DNA from: an uncultured Pseudobdellovibrionaceae bacterium
GTDB lineage: Bacteria; Bdellovibrionota; Bdellovibrionia; Bdellovibrionales; JAMPXM01
Reading direction: 5' to 3'
DNA: 23,250 nt
Assembly: GCA_934277865.1 (NCBI GenBank)
Contig: CAKQVW010000008.1
Location: forward strand, 1 to 23,250
The notes under the pieces are model-generated. The model had not been told where the DNA came from. It was given only the letters and a program-made list of their open reading frames with translations, and searched no databases. The position numbers were made by a program, and so were the translations under genes. Positions 1 to 7,680 of this stretch are shown piece by piece (within the stretch, counting starts at the first letter, position 1; every line of letters begins with the position of its first letter).

Positions 1-1143
1 GTTTGGAAGTCGATTTACGAATTTGAAGGCCGCTTTTATTCGGATGCAATACGTGTCGGCCTTGGGCCTGCAAAAGTTTACGAAGGCACAAAAGTGGGCC
101 TGGAAAAATTTGATGTCGCCAACCTCAAAGCCTCTTGGACCGACGCCGACCCCTCGCAGGTCACCGTGCTCGAATCCGACATCCGACGATTTGACTGGTT
201 TTCCGACGGCTGGGTGGCAAGAATCCCGTCGCGGGAATCCAATGGTCAGATCGTGCTCGGCGACGTTCGTTACTCCATGCTCCCGCAAGAGATCGATCCG
301 ATGTGGGGGATTGAATTCGACGCCTCCAAAAGAGACTCGCACGTAGCGTGGGTCACATTTCGCAGCGTCACCGACCGCCGCTTCAGCATCTTTGGCCAAA
401 TGATCAAGGGTGAACCAATTGGCGATCTTGCCGGTCTCATCCAAGCTATCGAAGGAGACGCCGTCATCGGCTTTCCACCCGATCGTTCGGAATCGGGCAT
501 CGACGCCGTCACAACGGTGTTGTTGATGAGCGAGATCGAACAACTCATGCGTCCGCTGATCACGCCTGACGTGGTAGCTGGCGCCAGCGGCGCTTTTGCG
601 TGGGACTTCGATTGGGAGAAACCTTGGATCGGAGCCGGAAGCCTTCTCGACGACCACGGCACCTTCAAAGTGGTGCTTTGGGGTGGGTTTGTTCGTGCCA
701 CGAAGATGACCTTACCTGCGCTTGAAGCGACCATCTGCCACGAGTTCGGTCACCTCTTGGCTGGTCAACCCAAGCAGAGATTTCCTGTCGAAGGCTCCAC
801 CGAGCGCGAAGAACACTGGTCCAGCGCCGAAGGCCAGAGCGACTGGTTTGCCGCAACTGTCTGTTTGCCAAAGCTCTATCGCGCGCGCGGTCTTTCGGAC
901 GACGAAACTCAAAGCCGTGTAGTACAAGCCGGACTCGATTTCGCCATGTTCTCGCATCTTCACTTCGACTCGGCATCTCCCCTTCCATCGCTTGCGACTT
1001 TGGCAAAAGAAGTTCCTGAGGCCACCCTGCACACGGCCTATCCAAGTCTTCAGTGCCGCCTCGACACATTCCACCTTGGAGCTAGGTGTTCGAATCCTAG
1101 ACAGTCGTGCCCACCGAGACCGCGCTGCTGGTTTGCCGACTAA
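1..1143 (+). CDS. YdjM-type hydrolase C-terminal region fused to a secreted-type zinc peptidase domain (5' partial)
   Basis: The frame is open from base 1, so the true start lies left of the window; 380 residues are visible. Residues 1 to about 137 resemble the C-terminal region of YdjM-family inner-membrane metal-dependent hydrolases (FDWFSDG, then LGDVRY, then MWGIEF). From about residue 150 the protein changes to a zincin: HEFGH at 247-251 (bases 739-753) supplies two zinc-ligand histidines and the catalytic Glu. EGQSDWFA at 277-284 probably supplies the third ligand. QCRLDT and RPRCWF close the domain. I know similar HEFGH...EGQxDxFA...QCRLDT proteins from Bdellovibrio-like bacteria, usually as separate exported proteins. 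The fusion itself is seen directly in one frame; its function is inferred. The substrate is unknown. A hidden frameshift or assembly join is the main alternative. Confidence 0.72.
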   Translation, partial: VWKSIYEFEGRFYSDAIRVGLGPAKVYEGTKVGLEKFDVANLKASWTDADPSQVTVLESDIRRFDWFSDGWVARIPSRESNGQIVLGDVRYSMLPQEIDPMWGIEFDASKRDSHVAWVTFRSVTDRRFSIFGQMIKGEPIGDLAGLIQAIEGDAVIGFPPDRSESGIDAVTTVLLMSEIEQLMRPLITPDVVAGASGAFAWDFDWEKPWIGAGSLLDDHGTFKVVLWGGFVRATKMTLPALEATICHEFGHLLAGQPKQRFPVEGSTEREEHWSSAEGQSDWFAATVCLPKLYRARGLSDDETQSRVVQAGLDFAMFSHLHFDSASPLPSLATLAKEVPEATLHTAYPSLQCRLDTFHLGARCSNPRQSCPPRPRCWFAD

Positions 1144-1386
1144 GGACACAAAGTCCCTGTCGGCACTTCACCCCTCTCGACGGCCAAATTTGCGCCTCCG
1201 CGAAGGAAATTTCTGCCCGCACTCCCGCTTAAATCGGAATACCTCGCACCCATTGGTCAATTGAAACACGATTCAAATATCAGTCAGGGTTTCGTCAGGG
1301 CTCGGCGCCAGACTCTCGTGATGGTCTAAGACTTGCGACCATCTTCGAGTGTCCGGAATGGTTTCAACTGTTTGCTCGAGGTCGAC
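1144..1386 (+). promoter_or_regulatory. Intergenic leader upstream of the three-gene exported-protein operon
   Basis: This 243-base gap must hold the promoter of the operon starting at 1387. No convincing -35/-10 pair stands out. Three patterns are visible. TTGAA and TTCAA form a short inverted repeat at 1261-1276. GTCAGGG occurs twice, at 1283-1289 and 1294-1300, 11 bases apart, so both would face the same side of the helix. GATGGTC at 1320-1326 is matched by GACCATC at 1337-1343, a 7-bp hairpin with a 10-base loop and no T-run. These may be an activator site and a 5'-leader hairpin, but this rests on pattern alone. Confidence 0.3.
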
Positions 1387-2694
1387 ATGATTCAATTGCA
1401 TCAAGCAATCGTCAGCTTTTTAGACAGCGTTCGGCGGAAGTGCCAAACTTCGGCCCTGGCAATTGGCTTCGCCGTGTTAGTGCTTCCCAGCTGGTCTTTG
1501 GCGAGTGACTGCGACCTCACTTTTTATTCGACAACGACCAGCAATCGCCATCTGCTAAATAGAATCTCGGTTAGCCCACGTGAGCTTTCGGAATACGAAA
1601 AGTCATTGCCAAGCGATCTTCAACCGGGCGGCCATCTGCGATTTGGCGAAAAGCCCTTGTCTAGCGACGCACAGACTTCACTCATCGAGTTTGTCGGCAT
1701 GCTTTCGGCCAATCGGCAAAAGACATTTTCCGTAAAAGACTTCGATCGTGGTGGATCGGCCGATACGGGCACTTTCACCTTGGGAATTCCTCTCGTCGGC
1801 AAATACTCGGTCGAAGCCACTTACACGGCCGATTTCCGCCACGGCGAGCAGTACAACCTCAGCAATCTCAAACTTGTGCCCCCGTTTGGAAAGCCCATCA
1901 ATATTTCAAGCAACCCGTTGACCACTGATGGGCGGATCAATCCTCGAATTGGATTTGATCTCTCCATGCACCCTGAGCTGGCAAAATACGACCTGATCGC
2001 CAACCTTCCAGCAACTGTTGACATGGCCGCTCTCGCAAAAGTCGAGGCGACGAAAAATCAGCTGAACTTCGTTGAAAAACCCGAGATGCGAGAGATCGCC
2101 ATGTCGGATGGCTATGTGAAACTTCGCTGGCTGATGCTTCAACGATTTGTGAAAGCCAAGATGATCGAATACCACGTCAAAGGCATTTTTAAACGCTACG
2201 TGGCTCTCGTGTCAGCACCCGTGGTGATTTACCTCGTTTATGTGCTTTTGCCAGATGGCACATTCTCGGAAGTGAAAGAGTTTTTCACCAACCCAGATCC
2301 TTTCATTGTTGAGAAAGCGCTGACAGACCTTGCCAACGGGTCCAACGTGCCCGACCCGATTCGCGAACAAGTCGAAACACTTCGCCGCGACGTCCTGACA
2401 ACGATCGATCCGACAGGGGCTCGTTCGCGCGAGTTAACACGTGAACGAACGCTGGAACTCGACGCCAGCAACCGATTTGATATTGGAAAAGGTCAGTCTG
2501 TTTGGATTCAGACTATGCAAGACCCTAAAACACGCGAAGCTTCGACGGTGCTTTTTTTGTCGCGCTTCAACGGAGCCAACCAAATCGAAGTCTCAGCCAT
2601 TCCACTTGATCGCAAACGCTATCAACCTCTGATTACATTTATCGAAAGCCGTGGCGAATTCATGCCTCAGAGCCGTGAGGAGCTTCGACAATGA
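1387..2694 (+). CDS. Exported or membrane-associated protein of unknown function, first gene of the operon
   Basis: I do not recognise the family. The frame is open from a TTG at 1333, but ATG 1387 is preferred because GAGG lies just upstream and it gives a signal-like N-terminus. From 1387 the protein has 435 residues: a hydrophobic stretch at about 22-38 ending in SWSLAS, a mostly polar body, and a second strongly hydrophobic segment at about 271-289. It could be a periplasmic protein held by an internal membrane segment. The part from 300 onward is polar with several acidic/basic helices. The stop overlaps the next start as ATGA (2691-2694), so the two are likely translationally coupled. 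With the two exported proteins that follow, it may be the membrane partner of a small envelope complex. Confidence 0.8.
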   Translation: MIQLHQAIVSFLDSVRRKCQTSALAIGFAVLVLPSWSLASDCDLTFYSTTTSNRHLLNRISVSPRELSEYEKSLPSDLQPGGHLRFGEKPLSSDAQTSLIEFVGMLSANRQKTFSVKDFDRGGSADTGTFTLGIPLVGKYSVEATYTADFRHGEQYNLSNLKLVPPFGKPINISSNPLTTDGRINPRIGFDLSMHPELAKYDLIANLPATVDMAALAKVEATKNQLNFVEKPEMREIAMSDGYVKLRWLMLQRFVKAKMIEYHVKGIFKRYVALVSAPVVIYLVYVLLPDGTFSEVKEFFTNPDPFIVEKALTDLANGSNVPDPIREQVETLRRDVLTTIDPTGARSRELTRERTLELDASNRFDIGKGQSVWIQTMQDPKTREASTVLFLSRFNGANQIEVSAIPLDRKRYQPLITFIESRGEFMPQSREELRQ

Positions 2695-3824
2695 AAAAGT
2701 CTGCTGTTCTACTGACAACTTGCCTTGCTGTCTTCGCAAGCGCCGCACAGGCACAGGTGCAGGTGCCCGAGATCGAGTGCGCATCACAATCCGAAGTTGA
2801 AAAAATTAAAAAGAAAAAGTCGAAGATCAAAACTTTTGTGTCCGACTTCTGGCGGATGACAGAAACCCGCGTGGCAAACTTCCCCGCAGATCTCAAACTC
2901 CAGGGGTTTGTGGTCGGAGATCCCCACCTGGAAAACGTCGATGTGTTCTACGCAAGACAAGCCAAACCCGCCATTCGCCTGACGTTTAACGATATGGACG
3001 AGGCTGGATACAATTATCTCGTCGGAGATTTGCTCAAGTTTCTTGCCTATCTTCCGGCTGTGAAAAAACACGGCCTTGACCTCGAAAAGGTCGTCGATAA
3101 ATACGTCGCAGGTCTCGAAAATCAGGAAGCCACTCCGCCAACGGAAATTCAAAGTCTGCTTGCGATGTCACCTGCTGACTATTTGAAGTCGGAACGAAAG
3201 TATATCGCCAAACAACGCATCAAGGGCGAAGAATTGGCTCGCACCAAACTTTCAAAATCCGATCTCGAGACACAAAACGCGCTTCGAAACACTCGAGCGA
3301 TTAGCCGCCTGCAAGACGTCGTGGCGTGGACCGATCAGAACTCAACTGGTTCTTCGGCCGGGATGATGCGCTTTTTGTTTCATGGCAAAAATCAAATCCA
3401 GCTTCCCGACGGCAGCTTCGCTCCAATTGGAGTCGAAGGTGTCGTGGAGTACAAAGAGCTCACTTGCACGGGCACTGGCAATACCGAAAAGCAGGATATC
3501 GCACGCGATCTCGAAGCGTTCGTGCAGTATGATGCGAGGTTCTTAGGACTCCCCGTTTCGCAGACCCTGCTAGGCAAACAAGCTGTGGTCTATATCAACG
3601 GACAACATTTTCTCGCACGCACGAAAGGTCCAAGTCTTTACAAAGACGTTGGCATCGAAGGCGCGTCTCCTGCGGTGGTACAAGCTCATGCCGAGTATCT
3701 CGCTTGGTTTCTCGGAAAGTTTCATCGTGAAAAGGCAACCAATGGCTACATTCAGGCTGTCGCAAAAAATAAGGCCATGTTGATTCAGGAATCAGCCATC
3801 ATCTCCAAAACATTCTTGAAGTAG
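2691..3824 (+). CDS. Exported DUF2252-like protein (aminoglycoside-phosphotransferase/kinase-like fold)
   Basis: 377 residues. The N-terminus is a clean Sec signal peptide (MKKS, then a hydrophobic core) with likely cleavage after AQA at about 22. GDPHLENV at 76-83 followed by NDMDEA at 100-105 matches the catalytic-loop and metal-binding motifs of DUF2252 proteins (GDxHxxN...NDFDE). STGSSAG at 218-224 and EYKEL at 253-257 fit the glycine motif and the downstream lysine-containing motif of that family. A helical C-terminus with HAEYLAWFLGKFHREKA (333-349) ends the domain. DUF2252 proteins share the kinase-like fold of aminoglycoside phosphotransferases, but most that I know lack a signal peptide. 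The substrate is unknown, and ATP is not expected in the periplasm. It overlaps the upstream gene by 4 bases and sits just before the VTC-like gene. Confidence 0.75.
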   Translation: MKKSAVLLTTCLAVFASAAQAQVQVPEIECASQSEVEKIKKKKSKIKTFVSDFWRMTETRVANFPADLKLQGFVVGDPHLENVDVFYARQAKPAIRLTFNDMDEAGYNYLVGDLLKFLAYLPAVKKHGLDLEKVVDKYVAGLENQEATPPTEIQSLLAMSPADYLKSERKYIAKQRIKGEELARTKLSKSDLETQNALRNTRAISRLQDVVAWTDQNSTGSSAGMMRFLFHGKNQIQLPDGSFAPIGVEGVVEYKELTCTGTGNTEKQDIARDLEAFVQYDARFLGLPVSQTLLGKQAVVYINGQHFLARTKGPSLYKDVGIEGASPAVVQAHAEYLAWFLGKFHREKATNGYIQAVAKNKAMLIQESAIISKTFLK

Positions 3825-3837
3825 CGTGAAGCCCACC

Positions 3838-4992
3838 ATGGTGTACTCGAAGCTCATCGCAGGATTGATAGTCAGCACGGTTGTGTCTGGATTGCTCAAT
3901 GCAAGTCAGGCCAATGCGTCGCTTGCGGCAATCTGTGAACAGAGCTTTTTCACCGTACGCCCCATGGATCGGATGAGCCTCGCCACTTTGAATTTGATCC
4001 ACATCGCCGGCAAAGAAGGTGGAGCCTTCGGAGACCGTGAGGAGTCCAAGTTCACGGTGATGACTGCTCAGGTCAATTCACGAATCGAAAACCTCGCCGA
4101 ACTATTTGGCCGAGACTGGAAAGAACGCGATAAGGCCGAGCCAGGCCGCGAGAACGTGACCGAGACCGACTACGTCGCAAAAATGCGATACAGAAACACG
4201 CTTGGCGATGAACGACGCGTGAAGATTCGGTTTCGCGAATATTTGACGACGGACCCTTCGGACTTGCGACTCGAGCGAGCCACCAACACAGCCGGCACCG
4301 GCGACAAAGAGTGGATGGAAGTAAAAATCCAACATCCCACTCAAAAGAAAAAGGTCATTAAGGTTCGGGCTCTGGTTTTTAAGTCGGATCGACGTTATCT
4401 CGTGGACGATATGTACCTTGCCTATCGGGATCAGATTCTTTCCAGGATGGCGGCGCTCAATTTGAACAGCTCCAACCCCGGAGCAAAGCCGCTCATCAGC
4501 CAAGAAAAGTTCGACGGCTTGGTGCAGTTCCTGGATGAGGTTTACAATAGCCCCCGCAAACGAACCGGCCTCTTTGCTCGAACAAAATACCGCCGGCGCA
4601 GTTTCGCCGTTCAGCTTCCTATTTTAAATAGCGAGTCGGCCGCCAAAGACACTGCGCCTATCAAGACCGTTGAGATTCAATTTACGCTCGACGATCGAAT
4701 CCAGTTGATTCGACTCGACGACGGAAAACGATTTGAAACCTATCTTCCCGACCAAACCGTGATCGAGGTGAAAGTCCCCAGTCTCTATGCCGGCTTCACT
4801 CAAGCGGACTTCGTCAATGTGATCGGCTTAAAGACGGTCAAAGACTTTATCGACTGGCTCGAGACTCAGCACGACATGCGACTCCCAATGAACAAGGGAA
4901 AGCTCTCGAAGATTCGCCCACAGGAATCAAAAGAGATCGACAAAGAGACCGAGCGCGACGCGGAATCTCACCTAGAGGACTTGTACGACTAG
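3838..4992 (+). CDS. Exported VTC/CYTH-like triphosphate-tunnel domain protein
   Basis: 384 residues from ATG 3838. A GTG at 3826, one base after the previous stop, is the alternative; neither has a clear ribosome-binding site. Residues 1 to about 28 form a signal peptide. The body follows the strand pattern of VTC polyphosphate-polymerase domains: REESKFTV (67-74) as the first strand, RVKIRFREYL (127-136), WMEVKIQ (159-165), IKVRAL (174-179), RTKYRRRSF (248-256), VEIQFTLDDR (278-287) and VIEVKVP (308-314). These supply the alternating Lys/Arg and Glu residues expected to line a tunnel that binds phosphate chains and metal. The C-terminal tail is acidic and charged. Family placement is my motif reading. 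Activity (polyphosphate synthesis, triphosphate hydrolysis or neither) is inferred only. Its stop overlaps that of the convergent oppC. Confidence 0.68.
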   Translation: MVYSKLIAGLIVSTVVSGLLNASQANASLAAICEQSFFTVRPMDRMSLATLNLIHIAGKEGGAFGDREESKFTVMTAQVNSRIENLAELFGRDWKERDKAEPGRENVTETDYVAKMRYRNTLGDERRVKIRFREYLTTDPSDLRLERATNTAGTGDKEWMEVKIQHPTQKKKVIKVRALVFKSDRRYLVDDMYLAYRDQILSRMAALNLNSSNPGAKPLISQEKFDGLVQFLDEVYNSPRKRTGLFARTKYRRRSFAVQLPILNSESAAKDTAPIKTVEIQFTLDDRIQLIRLDDGKRFETYLPDQTVIEVKVPSLYAGFTQADFVNVIGLKTVKDFIDWLETQHDMRLPMNKGKLSKIRPQESKEIDKETERDAESHLEDLYD

Positions 4993-5876
4993 GTTTTGGG
5001 GTCGAGCGCGTCTCGCAATCCATCACCAAACAAGTTGAATGCAAGCATCGTAAAAAACAACGCCGCCCCTGGGAATATGATCAAATGTGGACTGCTCTTC
5101 GCGCGCCACCCGTCGTTAGCCAGGACTCCCCATGAAGAAAATGGCGGCTGCAGGCCAAGCCCGACGAAGCTTAGAAACGATTCAAACAGAATGTTCGATG
5201 GAATCTGAAATGTGAGCATGACCACGACGGGCCCCATGATATTCGGCGCGATGTGCCTCAGCAGAATACGAGATGGCTTGGCACCCATCGCGATCGCACC
5301 TTCGACAAAAAGCAACTCACGAGCCTGAAGCACCTGTCCACGTACCAACCTCGCCAAACTCACCCAGCCCACCACAGAAAGCGCAAACAGAATACCCGTC
5401 AGCGCGCGCAGCTCAGGATTCTCAAACGGCTGCAGCGACGTGAACACGATTCCAACCAGAATCAAAAGTACCAGCGACGGAATCGCATCCAAGATATCAA
5501 TCGCACGCATCATGAGCGTGTCGATCCAACCACCTACCCAGCCCGAGATCGCGCCATAGATCCCACCGATGATGACCGACACGATCGCGGTGAGGATCCC
5601 CACCGACATCGACATCCTCGCCCCGTACACAACACGCGAGTAAAGGTCTCGGCCAAGAGAATCGGTGCCAAACCAGTGCTGCATAGAGGGTGGCTGCAAC
5701 ACGCGGTCAACGTCTTGAGCGTCGAAAGAATATGGTGCCACCGCCTCGGCAAAGAGGCCCACCAGAGCGATAAAAATCAAAAACCACAGTGATACGACCG
5801 CCGCTTTGTTTTTCACAAACCGGCGATAGGCTCTTGAAGCACGGAAATTCTGGATCACACGAACCATCGATGACAT
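4989..5876 (-). CDS. oppC: Oligopeptide/dipeptide ABC transporter permease, OppC-like
   Basis: 295 residues from ATG 5876; a TTG at 5879 precedes it in frame. This is an inner-membrane permease subunit that pairs with OppB to carry peptides delivered by the binding lipoprotein. The cytoplasmic N-terminus is followed by a first membrane helix at about 28-49 and the family motif FGTDSLGRD at about 69-77. After several more helices comes the EAA loop that docks on the ATPases (about 186-214, with EGAIAMGAKPSRI). Length is normal. It is the last gene of the oppA-oppB-lipoprotein-oppC operon, starting 9 bases after the lipoprotein stop. Its stop codon overlaps that of the convergent gene on the plus strand, so no terminator lies between them and no ATPase gene follows. 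The match could equally be called DppC. Confidence 0.9.
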   Translation of the reverse strand: MSSMVRVIQNFRASRAYRRFVKNKAAVVSLWFLIFIALVGLFAEAVAPYSFDAQDVDRVLQPPSMQHWFGTDSLGRDLYSRVVYGARMSMSVGILTAIVSVIIGGIYGAISGWVGGWIDTLMMRAIDILDAIPSLVLLILVGIVFTSLQPFENPELRALTGILFALSVVGWVSLARLVRGQVLQARELLFVEGAIAMGAKPSRILLRHIAPNIMGPVVVMLTFQIPSNILFESFLSFVGLGLQPPFSSWGVLANDGWRAKSSPHLIIFPGAALFFTMLAFNLFGDGLRDALDPKT

Positions 5877-5885
5877 CAAATACCG

Positions 5886-6719
5886 CTATCTTTCGCTTTT
5901 CTCGTCGAGAGCGACGATCTCAAGTTGAATCTGACGGTTTTTTTCGCGGATGTTCACCTGTTCGTTGCGCTTGGAATTGATCTGATTGTCCAAACTCTGC
6001 ACACGATTTCTCATGTCTTCCGCCTGACGTTTTTGGTCTTCGGACAGCTGCTGAACCACCTGTTCGCGCATCGTCCCCGTCGCCGGATCATAGCGGCGCT
6101 CAACCGCAAGACCTGTTGGCAATTGCAGGCGCTGCGCCTCCAGAGATCGCATGTTGCGCTCTCTTTCGAGGTTCAAAATCTCGCGATCGATATCGTAGAT
6201 TCGCTTTTCATTTTCGCTGACCATCACTGCCAGATACTTTTTCCGACCACGATTGAACTCTGGAAGAAAGGCGCTTTCCAGCTCCTTCGGGCAAATACGA
6301 TTGTAGGGTTTGCCCTTGGCGCCGGCTGAATAACCATTTCCTTTGCGGCAATACTCAAGCACGCCAGCCTTGTGACGCTCGGTTAACATGCGTGGATTTT
6401 CTCCATCACACATATCGCTTGAGAAAAATTCGCCCGATTTTCCAAGATCAAAAACTGTTTGCGGTAGGCAATAGGTCGCCATTCCTTGCTTAAATCCTCG
6501 GTCCAGGTCCGCTTCATTGATCTCAGCTTCGACTTTGCGACACTCGCCAACGAACTGATCGCCAGAAAGTCGACGCCCCTGCATCGCCACATTTTTTCCG
6601 TATTCAAACCAGTTTGTGCTCTCACAGTTTTTGCGAGTGAAGTAGGAAGCGCATCCGACCTGCGTCAGCACGAGACCGAAGGTAAGCAAGAAGCTGCGAC
6701 CGATACGAAGATGGGCCAT
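5886..6719 (-). CDS. DUF2799-type lipoprotein with C-terminal coiled coil
   Basis: 277 residues; the ATG is preceded by AAAGGA at good spacing. A hydrophobic signal ends at VGC, giving Cys23 as the likely lipidated residue; Gln at -3 is not the usual lipobox residue. Residues 31-160 carry repeats typical of DUF2799 envelope proteins (Cys-x4-Asn-Trp, YGKNVAMQG, GFKQGMATYC, then YCRKGNGYSAGAKGKPYNRICP and NRGRK). Residues about 167-277 are rich in Glu, Gln, Arg and Lys with heptad-like spacing and predict a coiled coil broken near Pro201. The function of DUF2799 is not established. The gene lies between oppB (10-base gap) and oppC (9-base gap) in the same orientation, so it is co-transcribed with the transporter and may tether or organise it in the envelope. 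Confidence 0.82.
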   Translation of the reverse strand: MAHLRIGRSFLLTFGLVLTQVGCASYFTRKNCESTNWFEYGKNVAMQGRRLSGDQFVGECRKVEAEINEADLDRGFKQGMATYCLPQTVFDLGKSGEFFSSDMCDGENPRMLTERHKAGVLEYCRKGNGYSAGAKGKPYNRICPKELESAFLPEFNRGRKKYLAVMVSENEKRIYDIDREILNLERERNMRSLEAQRLQLPTGLAVERRYDPATGTMREQVVQQLSEDQKRQAEDMRNRVQSLDNQINSKRNEQVNIREKNRQIQLEIVALDEKSER

Positions 6720-6729
6720 AAAATTCCTT

Positions 6730-7680
6730 TCATTTCTCCATTCGAATACGTGGATCCACTATAGAATAAAATATGTCGACGATGAGGTTCGAAATCACCA
6801 GCAAAGAGGAATACAAGAGCGTAAGCCCCAGCACCAATGGGTAATCTCGATTGCTGACGCTTGAAACCAGATGTTTGCCAATCCCTGGAATCGCAAAGAT
6901 CACTTCAATGATGAACGAACCCGAAAGCAGCCCCGCCACCAGTGGCCCGGTGATCGTCAGGATGGGAATCAGCGAGTTTCGAAGCACGTGTCGAAACAAG
7001 ACCACGCGTTCAGAAAGCCCCTTCGCACGCGCCGTGCGAACGTAGTCTTGTTTGATCGCTTCGAGAACCGTACCGCGAGTCATGCGTGCGTAAATCGCCG
7101 CCGGACGAATTCCCAACGTCAGCACCGGTAAGATCATGTATTCCCAGCCGTCCCAAAGCGCCGGCGGCAGCGAGCCATGGAGAAAGGTAAATGGAATCCC
7201 GAAGCTAAAGATCATGACCAGGATGGGCCCCACGACAAAGCTTGGCAGCGCCACTCCCGAGATCGCCACCAGCATGGCGGCCGTATCAAACAAGGAGTTA
7301 TGTTTCGCGGCCGCGATGACTCCCAGTGGAATTCCAATCAGCAACGCCAAAAACAGCGAATAGATTCCAAGCTCCGCCGAAACCGGAAGCGTTTCTAAGA
7401 TGATGTCTGTGACCGAGCGCCCGAGATACTTGTAGGACTCGCCCCAATCACCTTGCACAAGCCCCACGATGTAATCCAGGTACTGCTCGAGCACCGGTTT
7501 ATCCAAACCGTAGCGGGCCTCGATGCTGGCCTTGATTTCCTCCGGCAACGCTTTTTCGCTGTCGAACGGACCACCGGGCAAAATGCGAAGCAGAAGAAAC
7601 GTCAAGGTTGCGATCACAAACAACGTCGTGATCGCCTCTAACACACGCTTTAAGAGAAAAACGAGCCAGCCGGACTTCAC
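6730..7680 (-). CDS. oppB: Oligopeptide/dipeptide ABC transporter permease, OppB-like
   Basis: 316 residues, normal for the family. It starts with GTG at 7680, overlapping the oppA stop as GTGA. The N-terminal helix at about 8-34 ends in the OppB signature LLRILPGGPF. Other membrane helices follow at about 103-124, 136-160 and 183-195. The EAA loop is at about 208-240 (AIKQDYVRTARAKGLSE, then HVLRNSLIPI). A C-terminal helix pair ends in VDPRIR. It forms the inner-membrane channel with OppC. The next gene is a lipoprotein rather than oppC, which is unusual. DppB is an equivalent name; the peptide specificity cannot be read from the sequence. Confidence 0.92.
   Translation of the reverse strand: MKSGWLVFLLKRVLEAITTLFVIATLTFLLLRILPGGPFDSEKALPEEIKASIEARYGLDKPVLEQYLDYIVGLVQGDWGESYKYLGRSVTDIILETLPVSAELGIYSLFLALLIGIPLGVIAAAKHNSLFDTAAMLVAISGVALPSFVVGPILVMIFSFGIPFTFLHGSLPPALWDGWEYMILPVLTLGIRPAAIYARMTRGTVLEAIKQDYVRTARAKGLSERVVLFRHVLRNSLIPILTITGPLVAGLLSGSFIIEVIFAIPGIGKHLVSSVSNRDYPLVLGLTLLYSSLLVISNLIVDIFYSIVDPRIRMEK

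Noticed and set aside
1144..1156. GGAC/GTCC hairpin directly after the first gene
   Set aside because: It has only 4 base pairs and no T-run; too weak to call a terminator.
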